DNA of 64,000 nucleotides from UMGS755 sp045595795 (GTDB lineage: Bacteria > Bacillota > Clostridia > UBA1381 > UBA9506). Positions 51,585-60,094 of this stretch are shown here, one piece after another. Where the stretch lies: positions 1 to 64,000 of the forward strand of contig JAZOBC010000037.1 of the NCBI GenBank assembly GCA_045595795.1. Reading direction: 5' to 3'. Made by a program: the position numbers and the translations under genes. The notes beneath the pieces are model-generated. The model did not search any database. It saw nothing but the letters and a program-made list of their open reading frames with translations, and was not told the DNA's origin. Numbering within the stretch: the stretch's first letter is position 1; the number at the start of each line of letters is the position of its first letter.

Positions 51585-51607
51585 TCTATTGTCTCCCAAT
51601 TCAGTTT

Positions 51608-53539
51608 TTAGGAATGAGCAATGACAGAAAAATCTGCTGCCTTCAGGCTTGCACCGCCAACCAGACCACCGTCGATATCAGCCTGTGCAAACAGTTCTGC
51701 ACTGTTGCCGGCATTGACGCTGCCACCATACTGAATGATTACGCTTTCTGCAACGGCACTGCCATAGAGCTCACAGATGCACTGACGAATGGTGCTGCAA
51801 ACTTCCTGAGCCTGCTCAGTGGTAGCGGTTTTGCCGGTACCGATTGCCCAAATGGGTTCATAAGCAATGATAACATTCTTAGCCTGCTCAGCCGTTACAT
51901 TCTGCAATGCAATTTTAACCTGCATGCGAACTAAGTCAGCTGTAATGCCCTGTTCACGCTGTTCTAAGCTTTCACCTACGCAAATGACGGGAAGAAGACC
52001 CTTTTCAAAAGCCTTCAGGACTTTTTTATTAACGGTTTCATCAGTTTCAGCAAAATACTGTCTGCGCTCGGAGTGACCTAAGATAACATAGGTAACACCT
52101 AAGTCAAGCAGCATATCAGCACTGATTTCACCGGTGAATGCGCCCTTATCTTCAAAATACATATTCTGAGCACCAACGCAGATGTTTGTGCCTTTTGCAG
52201 CTTCAACTGCAGCAGACAGGCAAGCAGCTGTGGGGCAAACGATGACTGTGTTGTCAGCATCCTTCACCATAGGAGCCAGCTCAGCAATCAGCGCCTTTGT
52301 CTCAGACGGGGTCTTATTCATCTTCCAGTTACCGGCTACAACGGTCTTACGAGCGTTTTTTTTTCCTAAGCATGCGATACCCGGCAGTTCAATACCTTCT
52401 AAGAATTCCAGGCTGGCGCCGCCACCGGTGGAGATATGAGTCATTTTATCAGCAAAACCTAAATTGGTTACGGCTGCTGCACTGTCGCCGCCACCGATGA
52501 TGGTAACAGCATCAGCTGCTGCAACTGCTTCTGCAACTGCAATGGTACCTTTTGCAAAGTTTTCAAATTCGAAAACGCCCATAGGACCATTCCAGATAAC
52601 AGTTTTAGCGTCTTTAATCACAGTTGAAAAAGCCTTGATGGTTTCCGGACCAATGTCAAGACCCTGCCAGCCATCGGGAATTGCTTTAGAATCGCAAACC
52701 TTCTGTGCTGCATCATTGGCAAAATGATCTGCTGCAACATTATCAGTAGGAAGCATGATATTCACGCCTTTTTCCTTAGCCAGTGCCAGCACCTCGCGTG
52801 CATAATCCAAACGTTCTTCATCAACCAGAGAATCGCCAATCTGACCGCCCATAGCCTTACAGAAAGTGTAAGCCATGCCACCGCCGATGATGATGGTGTC
52901 AACCTTGTTCAGCAGGTTGTTAATAACACCGATTTTATCTTTAACCTTTGCGCCGCCTAAAATAGCAACGAAGGGACGCTGTGCATTTTCTAACGCACCG
53001 CCCATGATTTCGATTTCCTTCTGAATCAAATAACCGGCAACTGCGGGCAGATAATCTGCAACACCAGCTGTGGAAGAATGTGCTCTGTGAGCTGTACCGA
53101 ATGCATCATTGACAAAGATTTCAGCCAGGTCTGCCAGCTTTTTGGAAAATTCGGGAACGTTCTTGGTTTCTTCTGCATGGAAGCGAACGTTTTCAAGAAG
53201 AACCACTTCACCGTCTTCCATCGAAGCCGTTAATGCCTTAGCGCTATCGCCAACAACATCTTCTGCCATTTTAACAGTTTGTCCCAGATGCTCAGATAAA
53301 CGCTTTGCAACGGGAGCCAAACTATATTTCATGTTAAATTCGCCCTTAGGACGACCCAGGTGTGAGCACAGAATAACCTTTGCGCCCTGACCAACTAAAT
53401 ATTTGATTGTGGGCAGTGCACCCAAGATACGATTTTCGTTTGTGATGGTGCAATTATCATCCATAGGAACATTGAAATCGCAGCGCACCAAAACCTTTTT
53501 ACCCTTAACTGCGATATCCTCAACAGTTTTCAAATACAT
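51608..53539 (-). CDS. pgk-tpiA: Fused phosphoglycerate kinase - triosephosphate isomerase
   Basis: A 643-residue bifunctional glycolytic enzyme. Residues 1 to about 392 are a complete PGK: VRCDFNVPMDDN, SHLGRPKGEFN, the GGAKVKDKIGV block and the C-terminal GGGDSAAA and THISTGGGASLEFLEG. The TPI domain follows without linker: VVAGNWKMNK with its catalytic lysine, ILGHSERRQYF with the catalytic histidine and AYEPIWAIGTGK with the glutamate. The junction codons contain nine A in a row (52356-52364). No internal start with a ribosome-binding site is visible for TPI, so TPI seems to depend on the fusion. The ATG at 53539 follows AGAGGTG by 6 nt. Confidence 0.95.
   Translation of the reverse strand: MYLKTVEDIAVKGKKVLVRCDFNVPMDDNCTITNENRILGALPTIKYLVGQGAKVILCSHLGRPKGEFNMKYSLAPVAKRLSEHLGQTVKMAEDVVGDSAKALTASMEDGEVVLLENVRFHAEETKNVPEFSKKLADLAEIFVNDAFGTAHRAHSSTAGVADYLPAVAGYLIQKEIEIMGGALENAQRPFVAILGGAKVKDKIGVINNLLNKVDTIIIGGGMAYTFCKAMGGQIGDSLVDEERLDYAREVLALAKEKGVNIMLPTDNVAADHFANDAAQKVCDSKAIPDGWQGLDIGPETIKAFSTVIKDAKTVIWNGPMGVFEFENFAKGTIAVAEAVAAADAVTIIGGGDSAAAVTNLGFADKMTHISTGGGASLEFLEGIELPGIACLGKKNARKTVVAGNWKMNKTPSETKALIAELAPMVKDADNTVIVCPTAACLSAAVEAAKGTNICVGAQNMYFEDKGAFTGEISADMLLDLGVTYVILGHSERRQYFAETDETVNKKVLKAFEKGLLPVICVGESLEQREQGITADLVRMQVKIALQNVTAEQAKNVIIAYEPIWAIGTGKTATTEQAQEVCSTIRQCICELYGSAVAESVIIQYGGSVNAGNSAELFAQADIDGGLVGGASLKAADFSVIAHS
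52347..52364 (-). other. Candidate slippery site at the PGK/TPI junction
   Basis: On the coding strand the zero-frame codons GGA AAA AAA AAC contain the heptamer A-AAA-AAA. A -1 slip reads AAA CGC TCG TAA, so translation stops three sense codons later, giving a PGK without TPI. Slippage by RNA polymerase on the A9 run could have the same effect. Only the sequence is seen; there is no evidence of use. Confidence 0.5.
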
Positions 53540-53571
53540 ACTTTTCACCTCTTTATAATATATACATTAAT

Positions 53572-53600
53572 ATTATACTGTATTTTGCCAAAAGTTTCAA
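53572..53600 (-). promoter_or_regulatory. Promoter of the glycolytic operon
   Basis: Minus strand: TTGAAA (53595-53600), 17 bp, TATAAT (53572-53577), 33 bp before the pgk-tpi ATG. The stretch 53601-53769 is AT-rich with no other feature. Confidence 0.8.
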
Positions 53601-53769
53601 GTCATACTTTGATAAAATTTTGTTAAATTCATCATTTTATTTTTGATAATCTTTCAGTAATTTATACCAAAAGACACACGGGTGTTAACTTTATGTCATT
53701 CTTCAAGAAAAAAGTAAAATTTTTCATAAAAGTTCAAAGTCTATTCATAAATTGGAAATAATTGTGGTA

Positions 53770-53876
53770 TATAATAAATTTACCGGAAGAAATTCCGGCA
53801 GAGACTTAATCTCTGATTTTCATAATAATCCCCCCAAGGGCTGTGGTAATCTCCACGGCCCTTCCCCTTTTTTAGT
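53770..53876 (+). ncRNA. Putative C-rich small RNA with three hairpins
   Basis: A -10 TATAAT (53770-53775, poor -35) is followed by three stems: CCGGAA/TTCCGG with a GAAA tetraloop (53783-53798), AGAGA/TCTCT (53800-53814), then a single-stranded linker with CCCCCC (about 53829-53835), and a 9-bp terminator stem GGGCTGTGG/CCACGGCCC (53838-53861) with a TTTTTT tail. No ORF with a ribosome-binding site lies within it. Unpaired C-runs are the seed of RsaE/RoxS-like RNAs that pair with Shine-Dalgarno sequences. I do not match it to a named family. Confidence 0.6.
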
Positions 53877-53882
53877 GTTAAA

Positions 53883-53921
53883 AAAGCCATAACAAAACAA
53901 TTCCGTTTCGTTATGGCTTTC
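53883..53921 (-). terminator. Terminator of the phoH-ybeY-ABC-F operon
   Basis: A 16-bp stem AAAGCCATAACGAAAC / GTTTTGTTATGGCTTT on the minus strand with a 6-nt loop and T-rich tail. The single irregular pair is G-U on the minus strand but A-C on the plus, so it favours the minus transcript. Confidence 0.85.
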
Positions 53922-53926
53922 ACATT

Positions 53927-55810
53927 TTATGCAAGTGCATCCCAACGCTCATATAGTGTCAGTAATGTTTCATTCAGAGCATCATAAGTTTCCGTCAATT
54001 CCTGAGCCCTGGCATAATCTGAACCTACTGTTTCAAGCTCAGCCTGCAGTTTTTCCATTTTGTCTTCACAATCTGCTATATCGGCTTCTATTTTTTTTAA
54101 ATCTGATTCCCGTTTGCGTGCCCGAGCCGCTTCCTGCTTCTTCTGCAAATACGCCTCTCGCCCGCTATTTTCCGCATCTTCTGTCTGCGCTTCTTCCACA
54201 GCATCACCGTGTTTTTCTAAAAAATAATCATAGTCACCGTGATATAGTGTTAAACCTTTTGATTCCATGTAGCACACGGTATGTGCCAGCCGATTGATAA
54301 AATAGCGGTCATGGGAAACGATGAGACAGGTTCCCTCATATGCCGCCAAGGCTTGCTCCAGGGCTTCGCGGGAAGCAATATCCAAATGGTTTGTCGGCTC
54401 GTCAAGTAACAAAAAATTCACATCAGACAGCATCAATTTCACCAAAGACACTCTGGCGCGCTCGCCACCCGATAATTCGCGAATGGGTGAAAAAACATCT
54501 TCACCGCGAAACAAAAATGCTGCCAAGGCATTGCGGATTTCGGTTTGTGTCAAGTGGGGATGACAGTCAGCGATTTCTTCAAAAATTGTTTTATCTAATG
54601 ATAAATCCGACTGCGTTTGATCATACCACCCTGCCACAATATTAGAACCCAAACGAATACTGCCGCTCTTGGGCTTTAGTTTGCCGGCTATGAGCTTAAA
54701 CAACGTGGTTTTTCCACAACCGTTGGGGCCTAACAAGAACATGCGGTCGCCTTTTCGAATGGTCAGCTTCGCATGAGCAAACAGGTCTTTCCCCTCAAAG
54801 CCCATTTCCACTTGGTCCAAGATTAAAACATCCTGACCGCCACCGGCACGTGTCGACAAGGAAAAATGAATGGCAGGACCATCACTCTCAGGCACTTCCA
54901 GGCTTTCCTCCAATTTAGCAATAACCTTTAATTTGCTTTCCGCAGTCTTAATATTTTTTTCACGGTTCCATTGTCGCTGTTGCTTCACAATACCCTCTAA
55001 CCGCTTAATCTCGCGTTGGGTATTTTCATAGCGACGCGCCACGGCTTTTTCATTCTCTGCTTTTTGGGTTAGGTAGGTGGAATAGTTACCCTCATATACA
55101 GTAATTCTGCCATATTCCAAGGCAAAAATCCGATTGGCAATTTTATCTAAAAAATAACGGTCATGGGAAATGATGCAAAATGCACCGCGGTAATCTCGTA
55201 GAAAGCCTTCAAGCCACTCCACCGCTGCCAAATCCAAATGGTTGGTCGGTTCGTCAAGCAGCAACAGGTTTGCACCGGATAACAGTAACTTACACAAAGA
55301 GACGCGCGTTTTCTGCCCGCCGGATAGCTGTGCAAAGGGCATGAAAAGCTCTCGCTCTGAAAATCCCAGACCCATCAACGAAGAACGTGCACGACTGTGA
55401 TATGTATAGCCATCACGGCGAGTAAATTCGTCCGTCAATCGTTGTTGTTTTTCCGTAAGCTGAGTTAAATCTCCCGATGCTGTTTCAATTTGCTCAGCAA
55501 TCTCTTTCAACTGCTCCTCTAAACGGATGACATCCTCATAAACCGTCAATACCTCTTCTAAAACGGATTTTTCCGATGTCAAATTGGTATGCTGTTCCAA
55601 ATAACCAATGGTAGTTTGCTTATTGCGAAACACCTCACCGGCGGTTGCATCCATTTGCTCTAACAATATTTTAAACAATGTCGTTTTACCGGTGCCGTTT
55701 CCACCAATTAAGCCAATTTTATCAGTTTCTCCAATGGTAAAGGAAACGTTCTGAAATAGGCTTCTGTCACCAAATTCCATACCAACACCGGATAAATTGA
55801 ACAGATTCAT
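53927..55810 (-). CDS. ABC-F family ATPase (YdiF/Uup-like)
   Basis: A 627-residue soluble protein with two ATPase cassettes and no membrane domain: Walker A GGNGTGKTT and GPNGCGKTT, signatures LSGGQKTRVS and LSGGERARVS, and Walker B LLLDEPTNHLD twice. The linker between cassettes (about 240-310) is the basic, helical P-site-tRNA-interaction region of ABC-F proteins, and the C-terminus (about 540-627) is a coiled coil. Housekeeping members act on stalled ribosomes; an antibiotic-resistance role is possible but unsupported. It lies 9 bp after the preceding membrane-protein gene. Confidence 0.93.
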   Translation of the reverse strand: MNLFNLSGVGMEFGDRSLFQNVSFTIGETDKIGLIGGNGTGKTTLFKILLEQMDATAGEVFRNKQTTIGYLEQHTNLTSEKSVLEEVLTVYEDVIRLEEQLKEIAEQIETASGDLTQLTEKQQRLTDEFTRRDGYTYHSRARSSLMGLGFSERELFMPFAQLSGGQKTRVSLCKLLLSGANLLLLDEPTNHLDLAAVEWLEGFLRDYRGAFCIISHDRYFLDKIANRIFALEYGRITVYEGNYSTYLTQKAENEKAVARRYENTQREIKRLEGIVKQQRQWNREKNIKTAESKLKVIAKLEESLEVPESDGPAIHFSLSTRAGGGQDVLILDQVEMGFEGKDLFAHAKLTIRKGDRMFLLGPNGCGKTTLFKLIAGKLKPKSGSIRLGSNIVAGWYDQTQSDLSLDKTIFEEIADCHPHLTQTEIRNALAAFLFRGEDVFSPIRELSGGERARVSLVKLMLSDVNFLLLDEPTNHLDIASREALEQALAAYEGTCLIVSHDRYFINRLAHTVCYMESKGLTLYHGDYDYFLEKHGDAVEEAQTEDAENSGREAYLQKKQEAARARKRESDLKKIEADIADCEDKMEKLQAELETVGSDYARAQELTETYDALNETLLTLYERWDALA

Positions 55811-55819
55811 AACAGACCT

Positions 55820-56419
55820 CTATTCATTGAATTTATCTTTCATTTTTTCCTTTGCACGGAAAATATAATCTGCGATAAAAAACTTTTTCCTGCCTGCATA
55901 ATATCCCAAAAATCCTGCTGCCAGATTCAAAATCGGCATAATGAAAAGGATCAGGGTTGTGGTATTTTCTTTCATGAAGCCTACCAAAGCACCAAACCAT
56001 ACGCGAATGAAAGGAATGATGCTATCAATCAAAAGCACATCAAGCTTCTCTCTGGGAGCATTGTCAGGAAAACGGTAAATCGTTTTAATCACCAAATCCC
56101 GAACCGGAACCACGTTATATTCAATAAGGGCAAACGCTAAAATAATAACCAAATTGAGTACTGCCAATGGTATCGCCATTCGCAGTCCCTCCCACATACC
56201 GGGCTGATTTTCCTTCAAGCGCGAATCGCGTTTGGCTGCCTTATGAGCACGGCTGTATAACAGACCAAACAGGATTAAGGAAAAAATGGCACTGTATGCC
56301 GGATAACCCCAGGGAAACTGCAGGGTCCAGGAAAGGACAAACAAACCAAACATTTGCAGTAAAATACACAACAGATAATCAACAAACATGAATAATGCGG
56401 TTTTTGTACGATTCTTCAC
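55820..56419 (-). CDS. Uncharacterised five-helix membrane protein
   Basis: 199 residues with about five hydrophobic helices, the first at FVDYLLCILLQMFGLFVLSW and the last at TLILFIMPILNLAAGFLGYY, and a basic C-terminal tail. A loop of about 30 residues between helices 3 and 4 (VVPVRDLVIKTIYRFPDN) is probably extracytoplasmic. No family recognised. It sits in the operon between ybeY and the ABC-F gene; AGGAGG precedes the start. Confidence 0.75.
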   Translation of the reverse strand: MKNRTKTALFMFVDYLLCILLQMFGLFVLSWTLQFPWGYPAYSAIFSLILFGLLYSRAHKAAKRDSRLKENQPGMWEGLRMAIPLAVLNLVIILAFALIEYNVVPVRDLVIKTIYRFPDNAPREKLDVLLIDSIIPFIRVWFGALVGFMKENTTTLILFIMPILNLAAGFLGYYAGRKKFFIADYIFRAKEKMKDKFNE

Positions 56420-56449
56420 AAAATAACCCTCCTAATAGTGCGACACCTT

Positions 56450-56929
56450 TCAGCGAACCAGCGACAGTGCCGTTAAAACTTCTTCTTGCTTTTCAAACAT
56501 TTCCGTTTCCTCTTTCGGACCCAATTCATGATCATAGCCCAAAAGATGGAGCACAGAATGAACAGTTAAAAATCCCATTTCGCGCTCTAAAGAATGGCCA
56601 TATGCCTCAGCCTGTTCCTTTGCCCGTTCCAAAGAAATCACAATATCGCCCAATGCTACACAATCTGAAACAAAATCGCTATCTTCCACAATCAAAACAC
56701 CGTCTTCAACCGAAAGCATAGGAAAAGACAAAACATCCGTTGCCCGGTCAATATTTCGTTGTGCCATATTTAATTCCCTGATGCCTTCATCATCAGTCAC
56801 AGAAAATGATATTTCAACGTCAAAGGGGAATTTCTCCAGAATAAGCGTTTCTTCCATACACCGCTTCAACAATTGTTTCATATCATTTGGCAGTTTCTCT
56901 GCTTCTTCATTTAGAATGAGATGAATCAT
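56450..56929 (-). CDS. ybeY: Endoribonuclease YbeY (rRNA maturation factor)
   Basis: A zinc endoribonuclease for 16S rRNA 3' maturation and ribosome quality control. Its 159 residues have the zinc motif HSVLHLLGYDH near the C-terminus and RATDVLSFPM in the middle. The ATG at 56929 lies within the end of phoH (23-bp overlap) with GGGGTGG upstream; a longer frame would run through phoH and is rejected. Pairing with phoH is nearly universal. Confidence 0.95.
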   Translation of the reverse strand: MIHLILNEEAEKLPNDMKQLLKRCMEETLILEKFPFDVEISFSVTDDEGIRELNMAQRNIDRATDVLSFPMLSVEDGVLIVEDSDFVSDCVALGDIVISLERAKEQAEAYGHSLEREMGFLTVHSVLHLLGYDHELGPKEETEMFEKQEEVLTALSLVR

Positions 56930-57905
56930 GCTTGCCACCCCGCTCTTGTTTATTGCGCTTTGCGTCATATTTTTCATATGCCTGAATGATACGCTGCACC
57001 AATGGATGACGCACCACATCTTGATGAGAAAAATAGCAAAAGGCCAAATCCTCAACATCCGTCAAAATTTTAATCGCCTCTTTGAGACCGCTGTGTTTAC
57101 CGTCAGGCAAGTCAATCTGCGTAATATCGCCTGTGATAATGGCTTTTGATCCAAAACCGATTCGCGTTAAAAACATTTTCATCTGCTCAGGTGTTGTGTT
57201 TTGCGCCTCATCCAAAATGATGTAGGAATTATCCAGCGTTCTGCCGCGCATATATGCCAGCGGCGCTACTTCAATCAAGCCCTTGTTCACATAATTGTTA
57301 TAGCTTTCTGTGCCAATCATTTCAAACAAAGCATCATGCAACGGACGAAGATAGGGGTCAACCTTATCCTGCAAATCACCCGGCAAAAAACCTAATTTTT
57401 CACCGGCTTCCACCGCCGGTCGGGTGATGATAATGCGGCTGACTTCCTTTTTACGAAATGCAGTTACAGCTTTTGCCACTGCCAAATATGTTTTACCCGT
57501 TCCAGCAGGGCCAATACCGAATACCACCGTGTTTTCATTCATCGCACGAATATATTCGCGCTGGCCCAGCGTTTTACTTTTAATGGGCTTTCCTCTCGAG
57601 GTGATACAGATGCAGTCCTGTCCCAACTCACGCAAAGCTTCATCCTGACCGACTTTTGACATCATGATGATATATGAAATAGCCTGATCAGATAATGCCT
57701 CACCGCGTTCTACGGTTTCAATCATAGCGCTTAACGTTTTGGCTGCGGTTTCTGTCTCTGCTTCACCTCCTAAAATTTTTAGAACTGAATCCCGACAGGA
57801 AACCGTTACAGAAAGTTCTTTTTCCACTTGCTTCATGTGACAATCAAAATCTCCGAACAAACTGCCCAGATCTACTGTTGAAACATCCAAATTTTTCTCA
57901 GCCAT
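56907..57905 (-). CDS. phoH: PhoH-family P-loop protein (PhoH/YbeZ)
   Basis: A 332-residue ATPase, possibly an RNA helicase, that works with YbeY. The P-loop is GPAGTGKTYLA, with RPAVEAGEKLGFLPGD and the Walker B-like YIILDEAQNTTPEQM. The C-terminus ends in a basic tail. The ATG at 57905 with AGAGGTGG upstream gives the family N-terminus; the frame stays open through the tRNA-Glu gene, but that stretch is tRNA sequence read as protein. It heads the operon phoH-ybeY-membrane protein-ABC-F. Confidence 0.95.
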   Translation of the reverse strand: MAEKNLDVSTVDLGSLFGDFDCHMKQVEKELSVTVSCRDSVLKILGGEAETETAAKTLSAMIETVERGEALSDQAISYIIMMSKVGQDEALRELGQDCICITSRGKPIKSKTLGQREYIRAMNENTVVFGIGPAGTGKTYLAVAKAVTAFRKKEVSRIIITRPAVEAGEKLGFLPGDLQDKVDPYLRPLHDALFEMIGTESYNNYVNKGLIEVAPLAYMRGRTLDNSYIILDEAQNTTPEQMKMFLTRIGFGSKAIITGDITQIDLPDGKHSGLKEAIKILTDVEDLAFCYFSHQDVVRHPLVQRIIQAYEKYDAKRNKQERGGKHDSSHSK

Positions 57906-58013
57906 ACAGCCACCTCTGTTATGGTTGGATATTACACGACAAAATCCAATCCGATTTATTGATAGTTTATGTCCAATTCCTAATTTTAAACAATTTCTGT
58001 AAACGTATACAAG

Positions 58014-58042
58014 AACTGCCCGCTCAAGCTGAGCGGGCAGTT
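58014..58042. terminator. Hairpin downstream of tRNA-Glu
   Basis: A perfect 13-bp stem AACTGCCCGCTCA / TGAGCGGGCAGTT with a 3-nt loop, 26 bp past the tRNA 3' end. The minus-strand tail TTCTTGTATA is only moderately U-rich, so it may stop tRNA transcription incompletely. Confidence 0.65.
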
Positions 58043-58047
58043 TATTT

Positions 58048-58063
58048 GCAGCATGCATGCTGC
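58048..58063. repeat. Perfect 16-bp palindrome beside tRNA-Glu
   Basis: GCAGCATGCATGCTGC lies 4 bp from the tRNA CCA end. As RNA it could form a stem only with a tiny loop; as DNA it is a perfect palindrome. Role unknown. Confidence 0.7.
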
Positions 58064-58067
58064 GACT

Positions 58068-58142
58068 TGGTGACCCGTACGAGATTCGAACTCGTGTTTT
58101 CGCCGTGAGAGGGCGACGTCTTAACCACTTGACCAACAGGCC
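58068..58142 (-). tRNA. tRNA-Glu(CTC)
   Basis: A 75-nt cloverleaf on the minus strand with encoded CCA. The acceptor is GGCCTGT / ACGGGTC with two G-U pairs, the anticodon stem TCGCC/GGCGA around the loop CTCTCAC (anticodon CTC), and the T-arm ACGAG-TTCGAAT-CTCGT. A consensus promoter lies upstream at 58173-58201. Confidence 0.94.
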
Positions 58143-58172
58143 ATATTACGCTGTCACAACACAGCACAATGT

Positions 58173-58201
58173 ATTATAACACATAATATTAGACTTTTCA
58201 A
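58173..58201 (-). promoter_or_regulatory. Promoter of tRNA-Glu
   Basis: Minus strand: TTGAAA (58196-58201), 17 bp, TATAAT (58173-58178), about 30 bp before the tRNA. Confidence 0.8.
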
Positions 58202-58222
58202 GTATTTTTTAAAATATTTTTA

Positions 58223-58266
58223 TTTTAGCTGTCGTAAGCAGGTTGTTTAGCCTACGACAGCTAAAA
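58223..58266. terminator. Long hairpin after cdaR, possible terminator
   Basis: A perfect 14-bp stem TTTTAGCTGTCGTA / TACGACAGCTAAAA with a 16-nt loop, 33 bp past the cdaR stop. Neither strand shows a clean U-tract after the stem, so it may be a processing or stability element rather than a terminator. Confidence 0.5.
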
Positions 58267-58298
58267 CATAAACACAATATCAAACTTTCATCCTACGA

Positions 58299-59246
58299 TT
58301 ACTCCGGCAAGCGTCGACTGAAACGCAATTTAAATTCCTCACCGTCTAAGGAACGAACTCCTTGAGGCAGGTCAAGCGTAACTGTCACTTCTCCATCTTC
58401 ATTGATGTCACGAGCAGAGATTGGCTTTGTCTTGACCTTGGATAATTTATCTACCAAAGCTTGTACGCCCGCAATATCAAACTCAGAGACACTACTGGTA
58501 TCTAAAACATAATCCTCTAACAGTTCACGCGCATCCTCTTGATAAACCAATTCCAAGCTAACAGTTTTAGACTTGAGGATTTCAACATGAATATCCGCTT
58601 CTTGAATGGAAAAGTCAAGCAACTGATTTTTAATCTCCTTGTCGCGGTCTCCCAATGCGACGATCTCTTCCACACCCACAACGTCTGAAGATTTTCCGTT
58701 TACGTCTACATATACAGCTAAAGAACGAATGCCTTCTATAATTGTTTTCGGTCCTTTAATGGTAACCTTCTCAGGCTTAACAGAGGTTTCTCCGACAACA
58801 TATGATGATTTTGGAGTTCCTTGCGTAACAATTTCAATCGGCTTTTCAACCGTTACCAAGTCATCAACCTCAACAGTTAACGTTGCCGGTGATTTGCTCA
58901 AAAGTTCCAAGTTGGCATAGGGTAAAACCACTGTGGTGACCAGTACATGCCGACCCGGCGATTCTATTTGACTGACATCGGCCAACACAGTCACAGAATC
59001 CTTTTTTGTACCCGTAACATATTTACGCGAACCTCGAATTTTAACATCCACAACATGAGCGCTGTCATTTAAGAAAACCAAGCCCTTCTCCGCCAATGCC
59101 TCTTGCTGAGTAAATACAACCGGAACCCCCTTAAGAGTACGATTCATGTCCGGGTTCTGCACCTGAACCACATAAAACCACAGGGAAATCGCAATGAGAA
59201 CCGAAAAAATTTTAAGGCTCAAATCGCTACTCATTTTCTTTCTCAT
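58299..59246 (-). CDS. cdaR: CdaR, YbbR-domain regulator of the diadenylate cyclase
   Basis: A 315-residue membrane-anchored protein. One N-terminal helix (IFSVLIAISLWFYVV) is followed by about four YbbR repeats of some 70 residues outside the membrane, with recurring VxVRG/VTIKGP-type strands (DVKIRGSRKYV, KVTIKGPKTIIEG). It modulates CdaA. The ATG overlaps the cdaA stop by 4 bp and has GGGAGGA upstream. glmM, usually next in bacilli, is not here. Confidence 0.92.
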   Translation of the reverse strand: MRKKMSSDLSLKIFSVLIAISLWFYVVQVQNPDMNRTLKGVPVVFTQQEALAEKGLVFLNDSAHVVDVKIRGSRKYVTGTKKDSVTVLADVSQIESPGRHVLVTTVVLPYANLELLSKSPATLTVEVDDLVTVEKPIEIVTQGTPKSSYVVGETSVKPEKVTIKGPKTIIEGIRSLAVYVDVNGKSSDVVGVEEIVALGDRDKEIKNQLLDFSIQEADIHVEILKSKTVSLELVYQEDARELLEDYVLDTSSVSEFDIAGVQALVDKLSKVKTKPISARDINEDGEVTVTLDLPQGVRSLDGEEFKLRFSRRLPE

Positions 59247-60079
59247 AGCTTTATCCTCCCTTTAAAGAACTTAGAAGGACCGGATTTTTCTTCGCTTTCT
59301 GTCGGCAATACTTTATTTAAAAATTGGCTCAAAGACGAAACCGACAAATTCCGCAACATGTCCCCGTTCATCATAGCCGAAATTTTTCCGGTCTCTTCCG
59401 AAACAACCAGTGCCACACAATCAGAGGTTTCCGTAATACCTAAAGCTGCGCGGTGCCTTGTGCCGAATTCCTTGCTCAGATTTTTGTTGGAAGACAGCGG
59501 CAAAACCGTTGCTGCCATATAGATTTTTTCACCGCGAATGATAACAGCACCGTCATGTAGGGGTGTATTGGGAACAAAAATATTTTCCAACACCTCTGAT
59601 GACATATCCGCATTGAGTACGGTTCCGCCGGTTAAAACATCATTGAGGCGAACTTGCCGTTCAAAGATAATAAGTGCACCCGTTTTGGTTTTAGCACAAT
59701 TAGAAACAGCAATGCAAACCTCGTCTATTAAATCAGAGAGCTTGCGCGGTTCCTCAAAATGCAAAATGCCACCGAGTTTACTTCTGCCAACATGTTCTAA
59801 GCCTCTGCGCAATTCCGGCTGAAACACGATTAAGAGCGCCGTAACGCCCACCTGCATAGTGTTAATTAAAATGAAATGGATGACGTTAAGTTGAAACCAC
59901 TCACTGACATACATCACCACAAGCAAAATACCGACACCTTTTAAAAGCTGCATAGCTCGTGTTTGCCTGATGAACTTTATGGCATGGTACAAAATCAACG
60001 CAACAATTGCTACATCTAAAATGTCTGTCAACTGGATGCTTTGCAAAAACGGATATACAACTGTTTCAAGATAAACCAC
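59243..60079 (-). CDS. cdaA: Diadenylate cyclase CdaA (c-di-AMP synthase)
   Basis: Makes c-di-AMP from two ATP, controlling potassium and osmolyte uptake and wall homeostasis. There are three N-terminal helices (within 1-85), then the DAC domain with catalytic DGA in HDGAVIIRG and RHR in TRHRAALGI. The start is GTG at 60079 with GGGAG 7 nt upstream. It lies 15 bp after the LacI/solute-binding fusion gene, which places that gene in the c-di-AMP operon. Confidence 0.96.
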   Translation of the reverse strand: MVYLETVVYPFLQSIQLTDILDVAIVALILYHAIKFIRQTRAMQLLKGVGILLVVMYVSEWFQLNVIHFILINTMQVGVTALLIVFQPELRRGLEHVGRSKLGGILHFEEPRKLSDLIDEVCIAVSNCAKTKTGALIIFERQVRLNDVLTGGTVLNADMSSEVLENIFVPNTPLHDGAVIIRGEKIYMAATVLPLSSNKNLSKEFGTRHRAALGITETSDCVALVVSEETGKISAMMNGDMLRNLSVSSLSQFLNKVLPTESEEKSGPSKFFKGRIKL

Positions 60080-60094
60080 ACAATCACTCCCTCT

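Noticed and set aside
57906..58136. A 77-residue N-terminal extension of PhoH
   Set aside because: It runs through the tRNA-Glu gene and its terminator; the ATG at 57905 has a ribosome-binding site and gives the normal family start.
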